NCBI RefSeq assembly: GCF_000368765.1
Contig: NZ_KB849654.1
Coordinates: forward strand, 772,043-836,042
Source: Acinetobacter junii CIP 64.5
GTDB taxonomy: Bacteria > Pseudomonadota > Gammaproteobacteria > Pseudomonadales > Moraxellaceae
Length of the DNA: 64,000 nucleotides
Direction: 5' to 3'
Both the position numbers and the translations under genes were made by a program. Below, one piece after another: positions 1-7,897 of this stretch (its first letter is position 1; the number at the start of each line of letters is the position of its first letter). Under the pieces are notes generated by a model that saw nothing but the letters and a program-made list of their open reading frames with translations, was not told the origin of the DNA and made no database searches.

Positions 1-97
1 GGGTGGTGTGATTGCTAGACCTTTAATCATATTGAAATTCCTCTGTCGTTGAGATGTTTAGATGTGTTGCACTGTTTGCTTAAATTAAAATCGGCAT

Positions 98-129
98 AAA
101 AAAATCCCATGCAGGGCTGCACGGGATTT
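98..129 (-). terminator. Rho-independent terminator after the YqaJ-type gene
   Basis: Read on the minus strand, a 13-bp stem with one mismatch (arms at 102-114 and 117-129, loop of two) is followed by seven T. It lies about 40 bases past the stop of the nuclease gene. The same T-run and ATGCC trailer recurs at the two terminators near 1.28 and 2.83 kb. Confidence 0.8.
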
Positions 130-169
130 CAGATTGCTTCTTGCTGAGTGATTAACTCTAAACTTTGAG

Positions 170-1243
170 CTAATCGTGATAAATGTTGAAACGACGGCTG
201 CCTGCTTTCTGCAATGGGTATTGTTGGATGAGTTCAGGTTGGTGCTGAAGTAAGGACTTGGTATCTAGGCTGATACTGTCCTTGCTCTTCTTCCATGTCA
301 CTGAACCTTGCTGAAATACAGCACGCTCATGCTCCTGCATCAGTGCCTGAACACGGTGTTTGAGTAGATCAAACTGACTTTGGTGTTGTTCAATCTGCTT
401 CTTTTCTTCAATCAGTTGATCAAACAGTTCATTAGCAAGTTTCACCTCCGTTAGATCAACACAGCTCAGTGGGGTATGTTCAGGATAGAGCTGCTGTAAA
501 GCTTTGGCTGCCGATTCACTGGCATCCACTGCTGGTGGAACGTCATTTTCAACACATTCCCAAAATAATCGTTCTGCCTGAATGATTTGTTCAATCAGGG
601 CTTCATTACGACTGACTTTGTAGATTTTGGTTTCCTGCCCACACAGCAACACACAAATATGTGCCGCTTGTTTACCTGTCACCGCCAGTTGATGTTGTAC
701 CTGACACAGTACATACAGAGGTACACCCAACTTCCACAACTTGGCTCCATATTCACCTGCGGTTTTGCATTCTAGGATTTGCACGTCTTCATTGCCCACC
801 ACGGCATAATCCAAGTTTGCCAACATAAAGGCTTTATCAGGATCAGGGTGCTGTAACACCGCATTGACCCGACGGACTTTATTATTGGTGTGCATGCTGT
901 AGTATTCTGCGACCAAGGGTTCTAACTGCTTGCCCCAATATAAAGGTGCATGTCCTGAGCTTTCATCTTCAATATTTTGCTGTACCCGTCCTGTTTTAAT
1001 CATCCACAGTTCCAGCATCGACATATAGGGATTCAAGCCACAGGCAGCTGCGGCATCACTGCTGCCTATTCCCTGTTTACGCACTTCCAGCCATGCCTGA
1101 TAGTCCAGTTGTTTGGTGTTGATCAGACGTTTGGCATTTAAGCTGCGTTTTGAACCTAATTGACTTTGTTTAGGCTTGTTATTGGCTATAGTTGGTAAAT
1201 ACTGAGATTGAGACGTTACTGTTGGGTTTATAATCTGATTCAT
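170..1243 (-). CDS. YqaJ-type viral recombinase / exonuclease family protein
   Basis: This 357-residue protein looks like a YqaJ/lambda-exonuclease-fold nuclease, the type that supplies 5'-3' resection for phage or plasmid recombination. Visible family marks are GIGSSDAAAACG near residue 60, WGKQLEP near 103, a LANLDYAV stretch and ILECKT near 157, which together give the D...ExK metal-binding core. The C-terminal third is predicted helical and Glu/Gln-rich, probably a coiled coil. The start has a good ribosome site (AAGGA, 7 bases upstream). It is the last gene of a minus-strand set that begins near 4.2 kb, and it has its own terminator. No recT/bet partner is seen in the window. The family call is firm; the precise role is inferred. 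Confidence 0.8.
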   Translation of the reverse strand: MNQIINPTVTSQSQYLPTIANNKPKQSQLGSKRSLNAKRLINTKQLDYQAWLEVRKQGIGSSDAAAACGLNPYMSMLELWMIKTGRVQQNIEDESSGHAPLYWGKQLEPLVAEYYSMHTNNKVRRVNAVLQHPDPDKAFMLANLDYAVVGNEDVQILECKTAGEYGAKLWKLGVPLYVLCQVQHQLAVTGKQAAHICVLLCGQETKIYKVSRNEALIEQIIQAERLFWECVENDVPPAVDASESAAKALQQLYPEHTPLSCVDLTEVKLANELFDQLIEEKKQIEQHQSQFDLLKHRVQALMQEHERAVFQQGSVTWKKSKDSISLDTKSLLQHQPELIQQYPLQKAGSRRFNIYHD

Positions 1244-1279
1244 GGGTTTATCCTTCTATCATTGATTTTAAAACGGCAT

Positions 1280-1306
1280 AAAAAAAGCCACATCCGAAGA
1301 TGTGGC
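1280..1306 (-). terminator. Rho-independent terminator after the DUF932 gene
   Basis: On the minus strand a perfect 8-bp stem GCCACATC/GATGTGGC with a TTCG tetraloop is followed by seven T. It lies between the DUF932 gene and the YqaJ-type gene, so the latter probably needs its own promoter or read-through. Confidence 0.85.
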
Positions 1307-1328
1307 AAAGAGGGATACAAGATAAAAT

Positions 1329-2366
1329 TTAGGCTGCAAGATATAATGCTTGCTCTAATCCACGTTGCTTTAATGCTGCCCCTGCACCAAACCAAGCAGA
1401 GTCAAGGCGGTGATCAGTACTCATCGCACGACGTTCATGGTCGACAAACTCGGTGATCGCACAAAGTAGTCCATAGGCGGTGTCTTTGGCTGAAGATAAG
1501 TCTGCTCCACGTCCCTGCCCATTAAACATATTCATGACTTTGGTCATGGCACGTCCATTCGGTTCAGTTTTATTGGGTTGTGGATTGGCTTGAGACGCGA
1601 CATTACGGTAGTACTGAATAATGTTATCCTCCTGTTCCATCGCACTTAGGCTATTGTTGTTAAATACCGCATCAAAATAAGCCGCTGCTTCTTTCTGGGT
1701 GACTTTACGTTGGGTGAGTTGTTTCATTTCATACATGTGGTCGTACCATGTTTTCACTGAAATACCGAGTTGATCTTTGACTTTGTCGGCATCAAACTTA
1801 GTACTGTGCGGTACTTTGACCACGCCTGCATTGGAACTCTGCCCTCGTAAGGCAATCGCTAAGGTGTTGTTGCACACCACACGGATATTGGTGAATTGTG
1901 CTGTGGTCGCCAACGTACCGTCACATGCGGTTGCTAGCAGAATATAGCCATTGCTGACATCTCCACCTTTCAATTCTGCAGTTTGTCCTGTACGCGCCAA
2001 GGCCCAGAACTTTTTCCCGCCTTTTAGGACACCTGCGGTTTCCAGTTCAAAGCCGGATTGCTCAGTCAGATCACGGTAGAACTCCAGAATTTCCATCGGT
2101 TGGACTTCTTGATAACGCTGACTCACCACCGATAAAGGAGCATGGGTATCTGAACGGTACAGTACCCGTTGTTCTTCATACGGCATGATGATGCTTTGTC
2201 CACGCGCGTTTTGAGCCATGTAGCTGACATTAGATGATTCAATGCGCCAGTCCATACCTGCTTGCTTGGCCCAGACTTCAATCGGTTGGTTTTGGCTAAG
2301 TTGATTGCCCAGACCATGCCACGGGGTTTGTCCGACATACGCCATTTGTTCAATTTGATGTGCCAT
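1329..2366 (-). CDS. DUF932 (phage/plasmid-like TIGR03299) protein
   Basis: This 345-residue protein matches the DUF932 family found on conjugative plasmids, islands and phages. Characteristic N-terminal text is AYVGQTPWHGLG near residue 10, followed by YRDLTEQSG and FTNIRVVCNNTLAIAL motifs further in. The biochemical role of the family is not established. A ribosome site (AAGGA, 9 bases upstream) supports the start. It lies just upstream of the YqaJ-type nuclease on the same strand, a pairing common on Acinetobacter plasmids and islands, which suggests a DNA-maintenance function. It is separated from that gene by a strong terminator. Confidence 0.85.
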   Translation of the reverse strand: MAHQIEQMAYVGQTPWHGLGNQLSQNQPIEVWAKQAGMDWRIESSNVSYMAQNARGQSIIMPYEEQRVLYRSDTHAPLSVVSQRYQEVQPMEILEFYRDLTEQSGFELETAGVLKGGKKFWALARTGQTAELKGGDVSNGYILLATACDGTLATTAQFTNIRVVCNNTLAIALRGQSSNAGVVKVPHSTKFDADKVKDQLGISVKTWYDHMYEMKQLTQRKVTQKEAAAYFDAVFNNNSLSAMEQEDNIIQYYRNVASQANPQPNKTEPNGRAMTKVMNMFNGQGRGADLSSAKDTAYGLLCAITEFVDHERRAMSTDHRLDSAWFGAGAALKQRGLEQALYLAA

Positions 2367-2477
2367 TTTGATTATTCCTTAAATAAAAGTGAAAGATGTA
2401 AAAATGCAGAAATGCGCTGTAAGGGTTTAAACAATCCATCTATTCAAAGATGTAACCGTGTAAAGTCAGAGATGCGA

Positions 2478-2777
2478 TTACGGCACCCATGCAAACGCTT
2501 GTTGGCAATCCAAACAGAGATACTGCTCGGCATTGCTGTAATATTTTTCATAGCAGTACTGACTGACAATAACCAATACACCACCCACCACAACACCGAT
2601 GGCTGCGCCTGTAAAAGGCGGGAATCCTGCCTTTTTGGCAAGCTGCATGCCGAACAGCGCCATCTGTGTCGGTGAAATACAGCGTTGCAGTTGTTCGAAA
2701 TAGTTGGCGTTTGCATGACTTGAATCAGTCTGTCTGACATGGGTGGACTGACAATAGGGGCATTGAATTAAGGACAT
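2478..2777 (-). CDS. Small zinc-ribbon membrane protein, unknown function
   Basis: I do not recognise this 99-residue protein. It opens with a CPYC pair (residues 6-9) and closes with a CLDC pair, together a plausible four-Cys zinc ribbon. A Gly/Val-rich segment around residues 53-72 looks like one membrane span. The start at 2777 is chosen over the longer frame reaching 2828 because it has a perfect AAGGA site 7 bases upstream and the extension adds only low-complexity residues. The gene sits between the DUF932 gene and an exported lipoprotein on the same strand. It may be a membrane sensor or adaptor, but that is inference. Confidence 0.6.
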   Translation of the reverse strand: MSLIQCPYCQSTHVRQTDSSHANANYFEQLQRCISPTQMALFGMQLAKKAGFPPFTGAAIGVVVGGVLVIVSQYCYEKYYSNAEQYLCLDCQQAFAWVP

Positions 2778-2828
2778 TGAATATTCCTTGTTAAATGAAT
2801 TGGGTACGAAAAGCTGAATTGAGGGCAT

Positions 2829-2859
2829 AAAAAAACCGTGCCCATTGAGGACACGGTTT
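2829..2859 (-). terminator. Rho-independent terminator after the 2.9-kb lipoprotein gene
   Basis: On the minus strand an 8-bp stem (AAACCGTG/CACGGTTT), extended by two pairs after a mismatch, is followed by seven T and then ATGCC, as in the two terminators further left. Confidence 0.75.
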
Positions 2860-2917
2860 GATTTGGTGTTTCATCTAAATTTAAATGCTGTGTTTTAACA
2901 TTTAGAATGCAAGACGG

Positions 2918-3298
2918 TTATTGAAAGCTATAGCTTGCAGTGCCTTTATCTGTTTCGACATCAACCTGCACCACATTACTGTAGCTACAGTCTGTTAATT
3001 TCAGTCTTAAACGTTGCCCCATCTTAAAATGCTGCGGATATTCCAATGATCGACGATAGCCTTCATAACGACATTGTCCATGATTGACAGAAACATGGCT
3101 GACATCGATAGGCTCTGCAATATTGGAACGGATGGTCAATACCGTAGCGGATTGATTTTGGGCATACCAGTTACTGGTATCAATTACATCGAGTTCGACT
3201 GTAAACGTGTTTGGATCAAGGCCAGCATTACAGCCACTCAACATGATGCCTGTCGTTGTAGTCACTGCGAGGAGTAAGGGTTTTAAAAGTTGTTTCAT
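2918..3298 (-). CDS. Predicted lipoprotein, unknown function
   Basis: This is a short exported protein with a basic N-terminus, a hydrophobic stretch and a clear lipobox (LSGC, Cys near residue 23), so it is probably a lipoprotein. The mature part is about 100 residues, with two further Cys that could form a disulfide, and it looks beta-rich. The start at 3298 is preferred over the ATG at 3307 because AGGA lies 8 bases upstream of it, whereas it abuts the earlier ATG. It follows two other exported or anchored genes on the same strand. I do not recognise the family. Confidence 0.6.
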   Translation of the reverse strand: MKQLLKPLLLAVTTTTGIMLSGCNAGLDPNTFTVELDVIDTSNWYAQNQSATVLTIRSNIAEPIDVSHVSVNHGQCRYEGYRRSLEYPQHFKMGQRLRLKLTDCSYSNVVQVDVETDKGTASYSFQ

Positions 3299-3309
3299 CA
3301 AGTTCATCC

Positions 3310-3891
3310 TTAGCAGTAGTTATAGCTCACGCCATAATCACCTGTATTTAAATCAATGCTGGCCAGATGGATTTCACAGTCTGTGCCGTTATCAAATTTA
3401 TAGACGTAGTAGCGATTACCCGCTTGCTCCGACTCCAGTGCGCCATGTTCTTGCAAGCTAAAGTCTTGCACTGATTTGCCTGTATCTTTTGCGGCTTTGG
3501 CAAAGATATAGCGCTGATACTTGTCTATATTGTCCTGCTCAAATTCAGGCAGTTCATCATAAGGCAGCATCGACAGTAAGGTATCCACTGCCTTAAGGTT
3601 TTGATCAAACTCAAAACTCAGCAATTCAGGTTCATGATCTGATGGACTCAAACGCTTGCTTCCCATGGTCAATTCTTTGACATCGATCCCATCCACTTCT
3701 GCTGCTGCAATCTCAGTGGATACTGCTTCTGAATTGGCAGATTCTAAAGGTTGTGCAGAGCTGACCTCAGAAGTGTTGGCTGGAACCGTTTTTTCAGTTG
3801 CGTGTTTAGGGCTAAAGAAGTAGAAGCCTGCGATGCTGATCAAGGTCAGGGCTAAGATTGCCGCCAAGCCCAATATGGTTTTTTGGGTCAT
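3310..3891 (-). CDS. Membrane-anchored exported protein, unknown function
   Basis: This 193-residue protein has an N-terminal membrane anchor at about residues 6-27. A Ser/Ala/Glu-rich linker (about 30-65) follows, then a folded domain ending in a Tyr/Cys-rich tail (GVSYNYC). Two Cys near the C-terminus (CEIH and the terminal C) may pair in the periplasm. The start has a strong AGGGGAA site. It lies 12 bases upstream of the lipoprotein gene and 18 bases downstream of the next gene, so the three exported proteins probably form one transcript. I cannot assign a family. A link to conjugation or envelope modification is possible but unsupported. Confidence 0.6.
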   Translation of the reverse strand: MTQKTILGLAAILALTLISIAGFYFFSPKHATEKTVPANTSEVSSAQPLESANSEAVSTEIAAAEVDGIDVKELTMGSKRLSPSDHEPELLSFEFDQNLKAVDTLLSMLPYDELPEFEQDNIDKYQRYIFAKAAKDTGKSVQDFSLQEHGALESEQAGNRYYVYKFDNGTDCEIHLASIDLNTGDYGVSYNYC

Positions 3892-3908
3892 TTGAATGTT
3901 CCCCTCAT

Positions 3909-4175
3909 TTAGTTGGGCACAGTGACTTGACCATTCTGCGCATTAAAGTGAACAAAACGTGGACAACCACCTTGAAAGTTCACCGTGAAATTACGCCAAC
4001 CACGGTTGCCAGGATTGGTTTTATAAAGACATTGATAAACCCCACCGCCTGTATGACGTGCTTGAACAAGGTAGGATTCACTGGCTTGTGCAAACCAGCC
4101 TGCCTGCGCCAATGATGCGCCTGCAAGTAGGGATGAAATCAGGGCAGTTTTTAGGAAAGTTTTAAACATCATCAT
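3909..4175 (-). CDS. Small secreted protein, unknown function
   Basis: This is a protein of about 88 residues with a classical signal peptide ending AQA before GWF. The mature part of roughly 65 residues has two Cys and many aromatic residues, like a small disulfide-bonded periplasmic domain. The start at 4175 (first of three consecutive ATG codons) is chosen because an AAAGAG site precedes it; the longer frame to 4199 lacks one. It is the promoter-proximal gene of the minus-strand exported set. The family is not recognised. Confidence 0.6.
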   Translation of the reverse strand: MMMFKTFLKTALISSLLAGASLAQAGWFAQASESYLVQARHTGGGVYQCLYKTNPGNRGWRNFTVNFQGGCPRFVHFNAQNGQVTVPN

Positions 4176-4724
4176 TTTCTCTTTTTTTATAGGCATCACT
4201 GGTCTTGGTCTTAATCAGACACAGTGTTCCCCATGTCATAAATGTTGGAATGAATATCTATGTTTTTTTGAAGTGTTATAGACGATAAAGCACACAAATC
4301 TATGCCCCTCAAAACAGCATGAGAGATTCATCTTCATATCGGTAATATGTACTTGAAAAAGTTTTATTCTTATAAAGTGATCGACACAGCAATGCATGAA
4401 ATACACAGCATCAGGTCACATTACCCCTGTGGTGTAGATCGGGCACACATAAAAAAGAGAAATATAAAAGACGGTCTTGATGTAAGCGCATGGCGTACTC
4501 CTAGATGATTTAGAAGTTCTACCAAAATCACTGTCAAATAATGGTGGTAGAACGAGAAAGGGTTGACAGACCAGTCATCTAGGAACCGGCACGCACAAGG
4601 CGTCCCTCCCTCGCCCTACCGCAACGAAGGGGGACGAACGAGTTCGCCACCAAAAAATTACTTTTTTGATGTGCTAGATGATAACGGTCTGTCAAAACCG
4701 ACTGACGATGTAGGTCAGCAGGCT
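4176..4724. other. Non-coding region rich in inverted repeats
   Basis: I see no convincing gene here. The left part must hold the promoter of the minus-strand set ending at 4175. From 4500 to 4700 the DNA is unusually palindromic. CCTAGATGA (4500-4508) pairs with TCATCTAGG (4575-4583), and GTTCTACC (4516-4523) with GGTAGAAC (4546-4553). TTGACAGACC (4563-4572) pairs with GGTCTGTCAA (4686-4695), with TCATCTAG/CTAGATGA nested just inside. A GC-rich core (about 4588-4650) contrasts with the AT-rich surroundings. An origin, recombination site or structured RNA are all possible. Confidence 0.5.
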
Positions 4725-5338
4725 AAGGATAATCTGCACGCTGTAGAGCGTCAAGCAAGTGCAGGACTCTGATATAAATTTTCAGCGCCGTACAGGTGCT
4801 CCATCAAACCATTTAAATCCTTTAGGGTAAATGCAAATTCTATTCGGAAGCCCAAACTGACCCGTTTGATTCTCCGGCATGCTATTTAATGCACCCAAAG
4901 GACAGCCCCCTTCTTCTTGCATAGTCCGCTCAACCCTCAGCGCTTTTTGTGCATCAGCATCGGAAAGCTCATGATGCATTTCTGGATAAACGCATGTGCC
5001 CAGATATCCAGTGCTCTCTGCTATCATTGCAATATCCCAAAGGATCAGCATAGAGTGATCGGTTAAAGCTCAGATAAAAGTGGATCACATACCGCTGCTG
5101 AACATCATCACGCACAATCCGATAAAAACGATAGACCACCTGCGTTCGATACCAAAATACTGTGGCTAAACTATTTTGGAAATTTGATAAAAATCGCTCT
5201 AACTGTCGCAAATCGATAATTTCATTTCCACCCTCATTTAGACTTAGTTCCAGTTTTAAATCCGCTGCATCAGGATAGATCTGGCTTGTATTACGGTAGG
5301 ATTCTCTCAGCTTTTCAATCCGCTTCTCGTAGCGCTCA
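4725..5338. repeat. Left copy of a mosaic direct repeat flanking the metal block
   Basis: This segment matches 21603-22230 in the same orientation, starting abruptly at AAGGATAATCTGC and ending at GTAGC-CTCA. Parts are identical, including a run of about 130 bases at 5172-5303, while about 4890-5045 is strongly diverged. The two copies bracket the whole chromate/cobalt/nickel/RND block. Confidence 0.8.
4782..5338 (-). pseudogene. Truncated, frameshifted copy of the 320-residue Gp2/YagK-like protein
   Basis: This is a degraded paralogue of the gene at 21660-22622. It keeps the C-terminal end (FKWFDGAPVRR) and the central region (RESYRNTSQIYPDAADLK), but these fall in two different frames, so a frameshift lies near 5.01-5.05 kb. 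The first 134 or so residues are missing. Homology stops at 5338, where the frame joins an unrelated 5' end that would encode a short signal-peptide-like start (ATG at 5387). The central part is nearly identical to the intact copy while the region between is diverged, which suggests recombination between related elements. It is very unlikely to be functional. Confidence 0.75.
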
Positions 5339-5539
5339 GCGCGCACAATAAACACAATCCAAGACACTGATTTTTAATAAATTTCATTAATTCTTGTTCT
5401 ACATTTACCGTAAAAACTACCGCAAAAAAGATCTGTACACTACCCGAAAATTTCTTAGATATAGTGATGATCCATACGTATATCAGCAAACAATATATCA
5501 GATTTCCTGAATAACAAATTCAGTATAAAAATTACCACA

Positions 5540-5586
5540 ATTAAATAAATTGTTATAACCTATACAAAACTTGTAAAGTTTATAAC
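5540..5586 (+). promoter_or_regulatory. Promoter/operator region of chrBA
   Basis: The last 45 bases before chrB hold two TTATAAC half-sites (one inside the self-complementary GTTATAAC, the other directly against the ATG) about 28 bases apart, around ACAAAACTTGTAAAG. ChrB-type regulators are known to repress their own operon until chromate is present, so this is the likely operator. No experimental site is known to me for this gene. Confidence 0.4.
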
Positions 5587-6513
5587 ATGAATATAAGCAT
5601 CCTCATTTCTAGCCTTTCCACACAAAACTCTTCTGCTCGAATGAGAATTTGGCGTTCCATCAAAAGCTGTGGTGCAGCAACTCTGCGTGATGGTGTATAT
5701 GTTCTACCTAATGAACAAAAGCAGCGCTTTGACCCCATTATTGACGAACATCAAAGTGCCGATGGCATTGCCTATCTATTCGATTCCGTTAGCAACAATA
5801 ATTTAGACTTAATTCAACTATTTAATAGAAAAAGTGAATACTCTGAATTTTTGCTACAACTGAATGAAATAGAGAGTTCACTGAATGTTGAGCAAAAAAA
5901 TGAACATTTAAAAAGCATTAGAAAATTAAGAAAGCAACTTTCATCTCTCATCGATATTGATTTCTTTCCTAATGAATTACAAAACACAGCCTTAAACGCG
6001 ATATCAAAACTCGAACTTAAAATTCATCACCTAGGGGAATCAAATGAGCCCTCTTCTATAAATAGTGATCTACCTTCTCTTAATCTTCATGACTTCCAAT
6101 CTAAAACTTGGGCTACGCGAAAACGACCTTGGGTGGATCGTTTAGCTTGTACGTGGCTCATTCAAAAATTTATTGATAAAGACCCTACTTTTATTTGGCT
6201 ACAAGATATTAAAGATTGTCCAGCAGATGCTTATGGTTTTGATTTTGACGGTGCAACGTTTACCCATGTTGGTGAGCTTGTGTCATTCGAAGTACTTTTA
6301 CACAGCTTTAATTTAGCCGATAAATCACTTCTGAAAATCGCTGAAATTGTCCATTACCTAGATATTGGCGGAAATGAGCCACCAGAAGCACTTGGGCTAG
6401 AAAAAATATTACAAGGACTAAGAAGCAGTATTCATGCTGATCAACAGTTGGTGGAATTATCCAATCACATTTTTGATGGTCTATATACCAATTTTAAAGG
6501 CGAGAATTCATGA
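5587..6513 (+). CDS. chrB: ChrB, chromate resistance regulator
   Basis: This 308-residue protein matches ChrB, the chromate-sensing partner encoded upstream of chrA. The N-terminal half (about 1-150) is the ChrB_N domain, with a DGVYVLP motif near residue 35. The C-terminal half carries the diagnostic WATRKRPWVDRLACTWLI stretch at 175-192. In other bacteria ChrB acts as a chromate-responsive repressor of the operon. Its stop overlaps the chrA start by four bases (ATGA), so the two are translationally coupled. The gene starts right after an inverted-repeat-rich upstream region, consistent with autoregulation. It is the first gene right of the truncated repeat at 5.3 kb. Confidence 0.9.
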   Translation: MNISILISSLSTQNSSARMRIWRSIKSCGAATLRDGVYVLPNEQKQRFDPIIDEHQSADGIAYLFDSVSNNNLDLIQLFNRKSEYSEFLLQLNEIESSLNVEQKNEHLKSIRKLRKQLSSLIDIDFFPNELQNTALNAISKLELKIHHLGESNEPSSINSDLPSLNLHDFQSKTWATRKRPWVDRLACTWLIQKFIDKDPTFIWLQDIKDCPADAYGFDFDGATFTHVGELVSFEVLLHSFNLADKSLLKIAEIVHYLDIGGNEPPEALGLEKILQGLRSSIHADQQLVELSNHIFDGLYTNFKGENS

Positions 6514-7856
6514 ATCAATTGCAAGAAAACGATTTCGAGCCCAATCCAGAGGTTAGCTTTAAAGAGGCCATACTGTTTTGGTTAAAACTCGGATTTATCA
6601 GCTTTGGCGGGCCTGCAGGCCAAATCTCTGTCATGCACCAAGAATTGGTAGAACAAAAAAAATGGATCTCTGAAAAGCGATTTATGCATGCGCTCAATTA
6701 CTGCATGTTGCTTCCGGGGCCTGAAGCACAACAATTAGCAACCTATATTGGCTGGCTAATGCACAAAACAAAAGGCGGTATCATAGCCGGACTATTTTTC
6801 ATTTTACCTTCCCTTTTTATTCTCATCGGTCTTTCATGGGTCTATGCAAAATTTGGAAATGTACCTGTCATTGCAGGGCTTTTTTATGGCATTAAACCTG
6901 CTGTCACCGCTATCGTCTTTCATGCAACCTATCGTATTGGCAGTAAGTCACTGAAGAATAAATATATGTATGCTATTGCATGTGCCGCATTTATTCTCAT
7001 TTTTGCCTTTAATGTTCCGTTCCCCCTTATTGTGCTGCTGGCTGCTTTAAGTGGTTATCTCTTAAGTAAATTTGACCCAAAATTATTCACTAGCAATGTT
7101 CACGCATCAAGTCTCAAAGACTACGGGAAAGCAATTATTGATGATGATACTCCCACACCTGAACATGCCATTTTCAAATGGTCTCGCTTGATTAAATTGC
7201 TGGTTGTTGCAATTATTTTGTGGTGTCTCCCTATAGCATTACTGACAGTAGCTTATGGCTGGTCTCACGCTTATACACAAATGGCTTGGTTTTTCACTAA
7301 AGCAGCCTTAATGACATTTGGTGGAGCTTATGCGGTTTTACCTTATGTATATCAAGGTGCTGTTAACTTCTATGAGTGGCTTAAACCAACCCAAATGATC
7401 GATGGTTTAGCGTTGGGTGAAAGCACACCCGGCCCACTCATTATGGTCGTTGCTTTCGTTGGGTTTATGGGCGGGTACAACCTTGACCTATTAGGGCCTG
7501 AACATAAGTTTTTAGCTGGTGCTTTTGGAGCAACAATTGTTACTTGGTTCACCTTCCTATTTTCGTTTGTGTTTATTCTCGGTGGAGCACCCGTAATCGA
7601 ATCCACTCACAATCAAATCAAATTTACTGCACCACTGACAGCAATTACCGCAGCCGTTGTCGGCGTAATTCTTAATTTGGCCCTCTTCTTTGCTTACCAT
7701 GTACTATGGCCAAAAGGGTTTGAGGGGCAATTTGACTACATAGCTGCAGTAATAACCATACTCGCTTGTATTGCTCTCTTTAAATTCAATCAAAGTGTAT
7801 TAAGAGTCATCGGTGCTGCTGCAATTTTAGGGCTTATCATTAAACTAAGCATATAA
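6510..7856 (+). CDS. chrA: ChrA, chromate efflux transporter (CHR family, long form)
   Basis: This 448-residue inner-membrane protein of the CHR superfamily exports chromate from the cytoplasm. The two homologous halves typical of long-chain ChrA are visible. The first has FGGPAGQIS at residues 32-40 and the second has FGGAYAVLPYV near residue 270, joined by a hydrophilic loop around 190-225. About ten hydrophobic spans can be seen. Length fits the bidomain class (about 400-450). It overlaps chrB by four bases and is followed by a bidirectional terminator shared with the convergent dmeF. Confidence 0.93.
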   Translation: MNQLQENDFEPNPEVSFKEAILFWLKLGFISFGGPAGQISVMHQELVEQKKWISEKRFMHALNYCMLLPGPEAQQLATYIGWLMHKTKGGIIAGLFFILPSLFILIGLSWVYAKFGNVPVIAGLFYGIKPAVTAIVFHATYRIGSKSLKNKYMYAIACAAFILIFAFNVPFPLIVLLAALSGYLLSKFDPKLFTSNVHASSLKDYGKAIIDDDTPTPEHAIFKWSRLIKLLVVAIILWCLPIALLTVAYGWSHAYTQMAWFFTKAALMTFGGAYAVLPYVYQGAVNFYEWLKPTQMIDGLALGESTPGPLIMVVAFVGFMGGYNLDLLGPEHKFLAGAFGATIVTWFTFLFSFVFILGGAPVIESTHNQIKFTAPLTAITAAVVGVILNLALFFAYHVLWPKGFEGQFDYIAAVITILACIALFKFNQSVLRVIGAAAILGLIIKLSI

Positions 7857-7890
7857 AAAAAGAGCAGCTCAAATGAGCTGCTCCTTTTTA
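7856..7890. terminator. Bidirectional terminator between chrA and dmeF
   Basis: A perfect 9-bp stem GAGCAGCTC/GAGCTGCTC with an AAAT loop (7862-7883) has an A-run on the left and a T-run on the right. It can stop both chrBA (plus) and dmeF (minus), whose stop codons lie within 15 bases of it. Confidence 0.85.
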
Positions 7891-7897
7891 TCTATTT

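Noticed and set aside
1..97. Left end of the island (att site) at the window edge
   Set aside because: No copy of the dusA 5' region or of the integrase-proximal repeats was found here.
4563..4772. 69-codon plus-strand frame in the palindromic region
   Set aside because: No ribosome site, no recognised domain, and the frame runs through inverted repeats and across the shared repeat boundary; it looks like a chance frame.
5307..5489. 60-codon minus-strand frame at the edge of the left repeat
   Set aside because: It is a chimera of the truncated repeat and unrelated upstream sequence; the signal-peptide-like start has no partner domain left.
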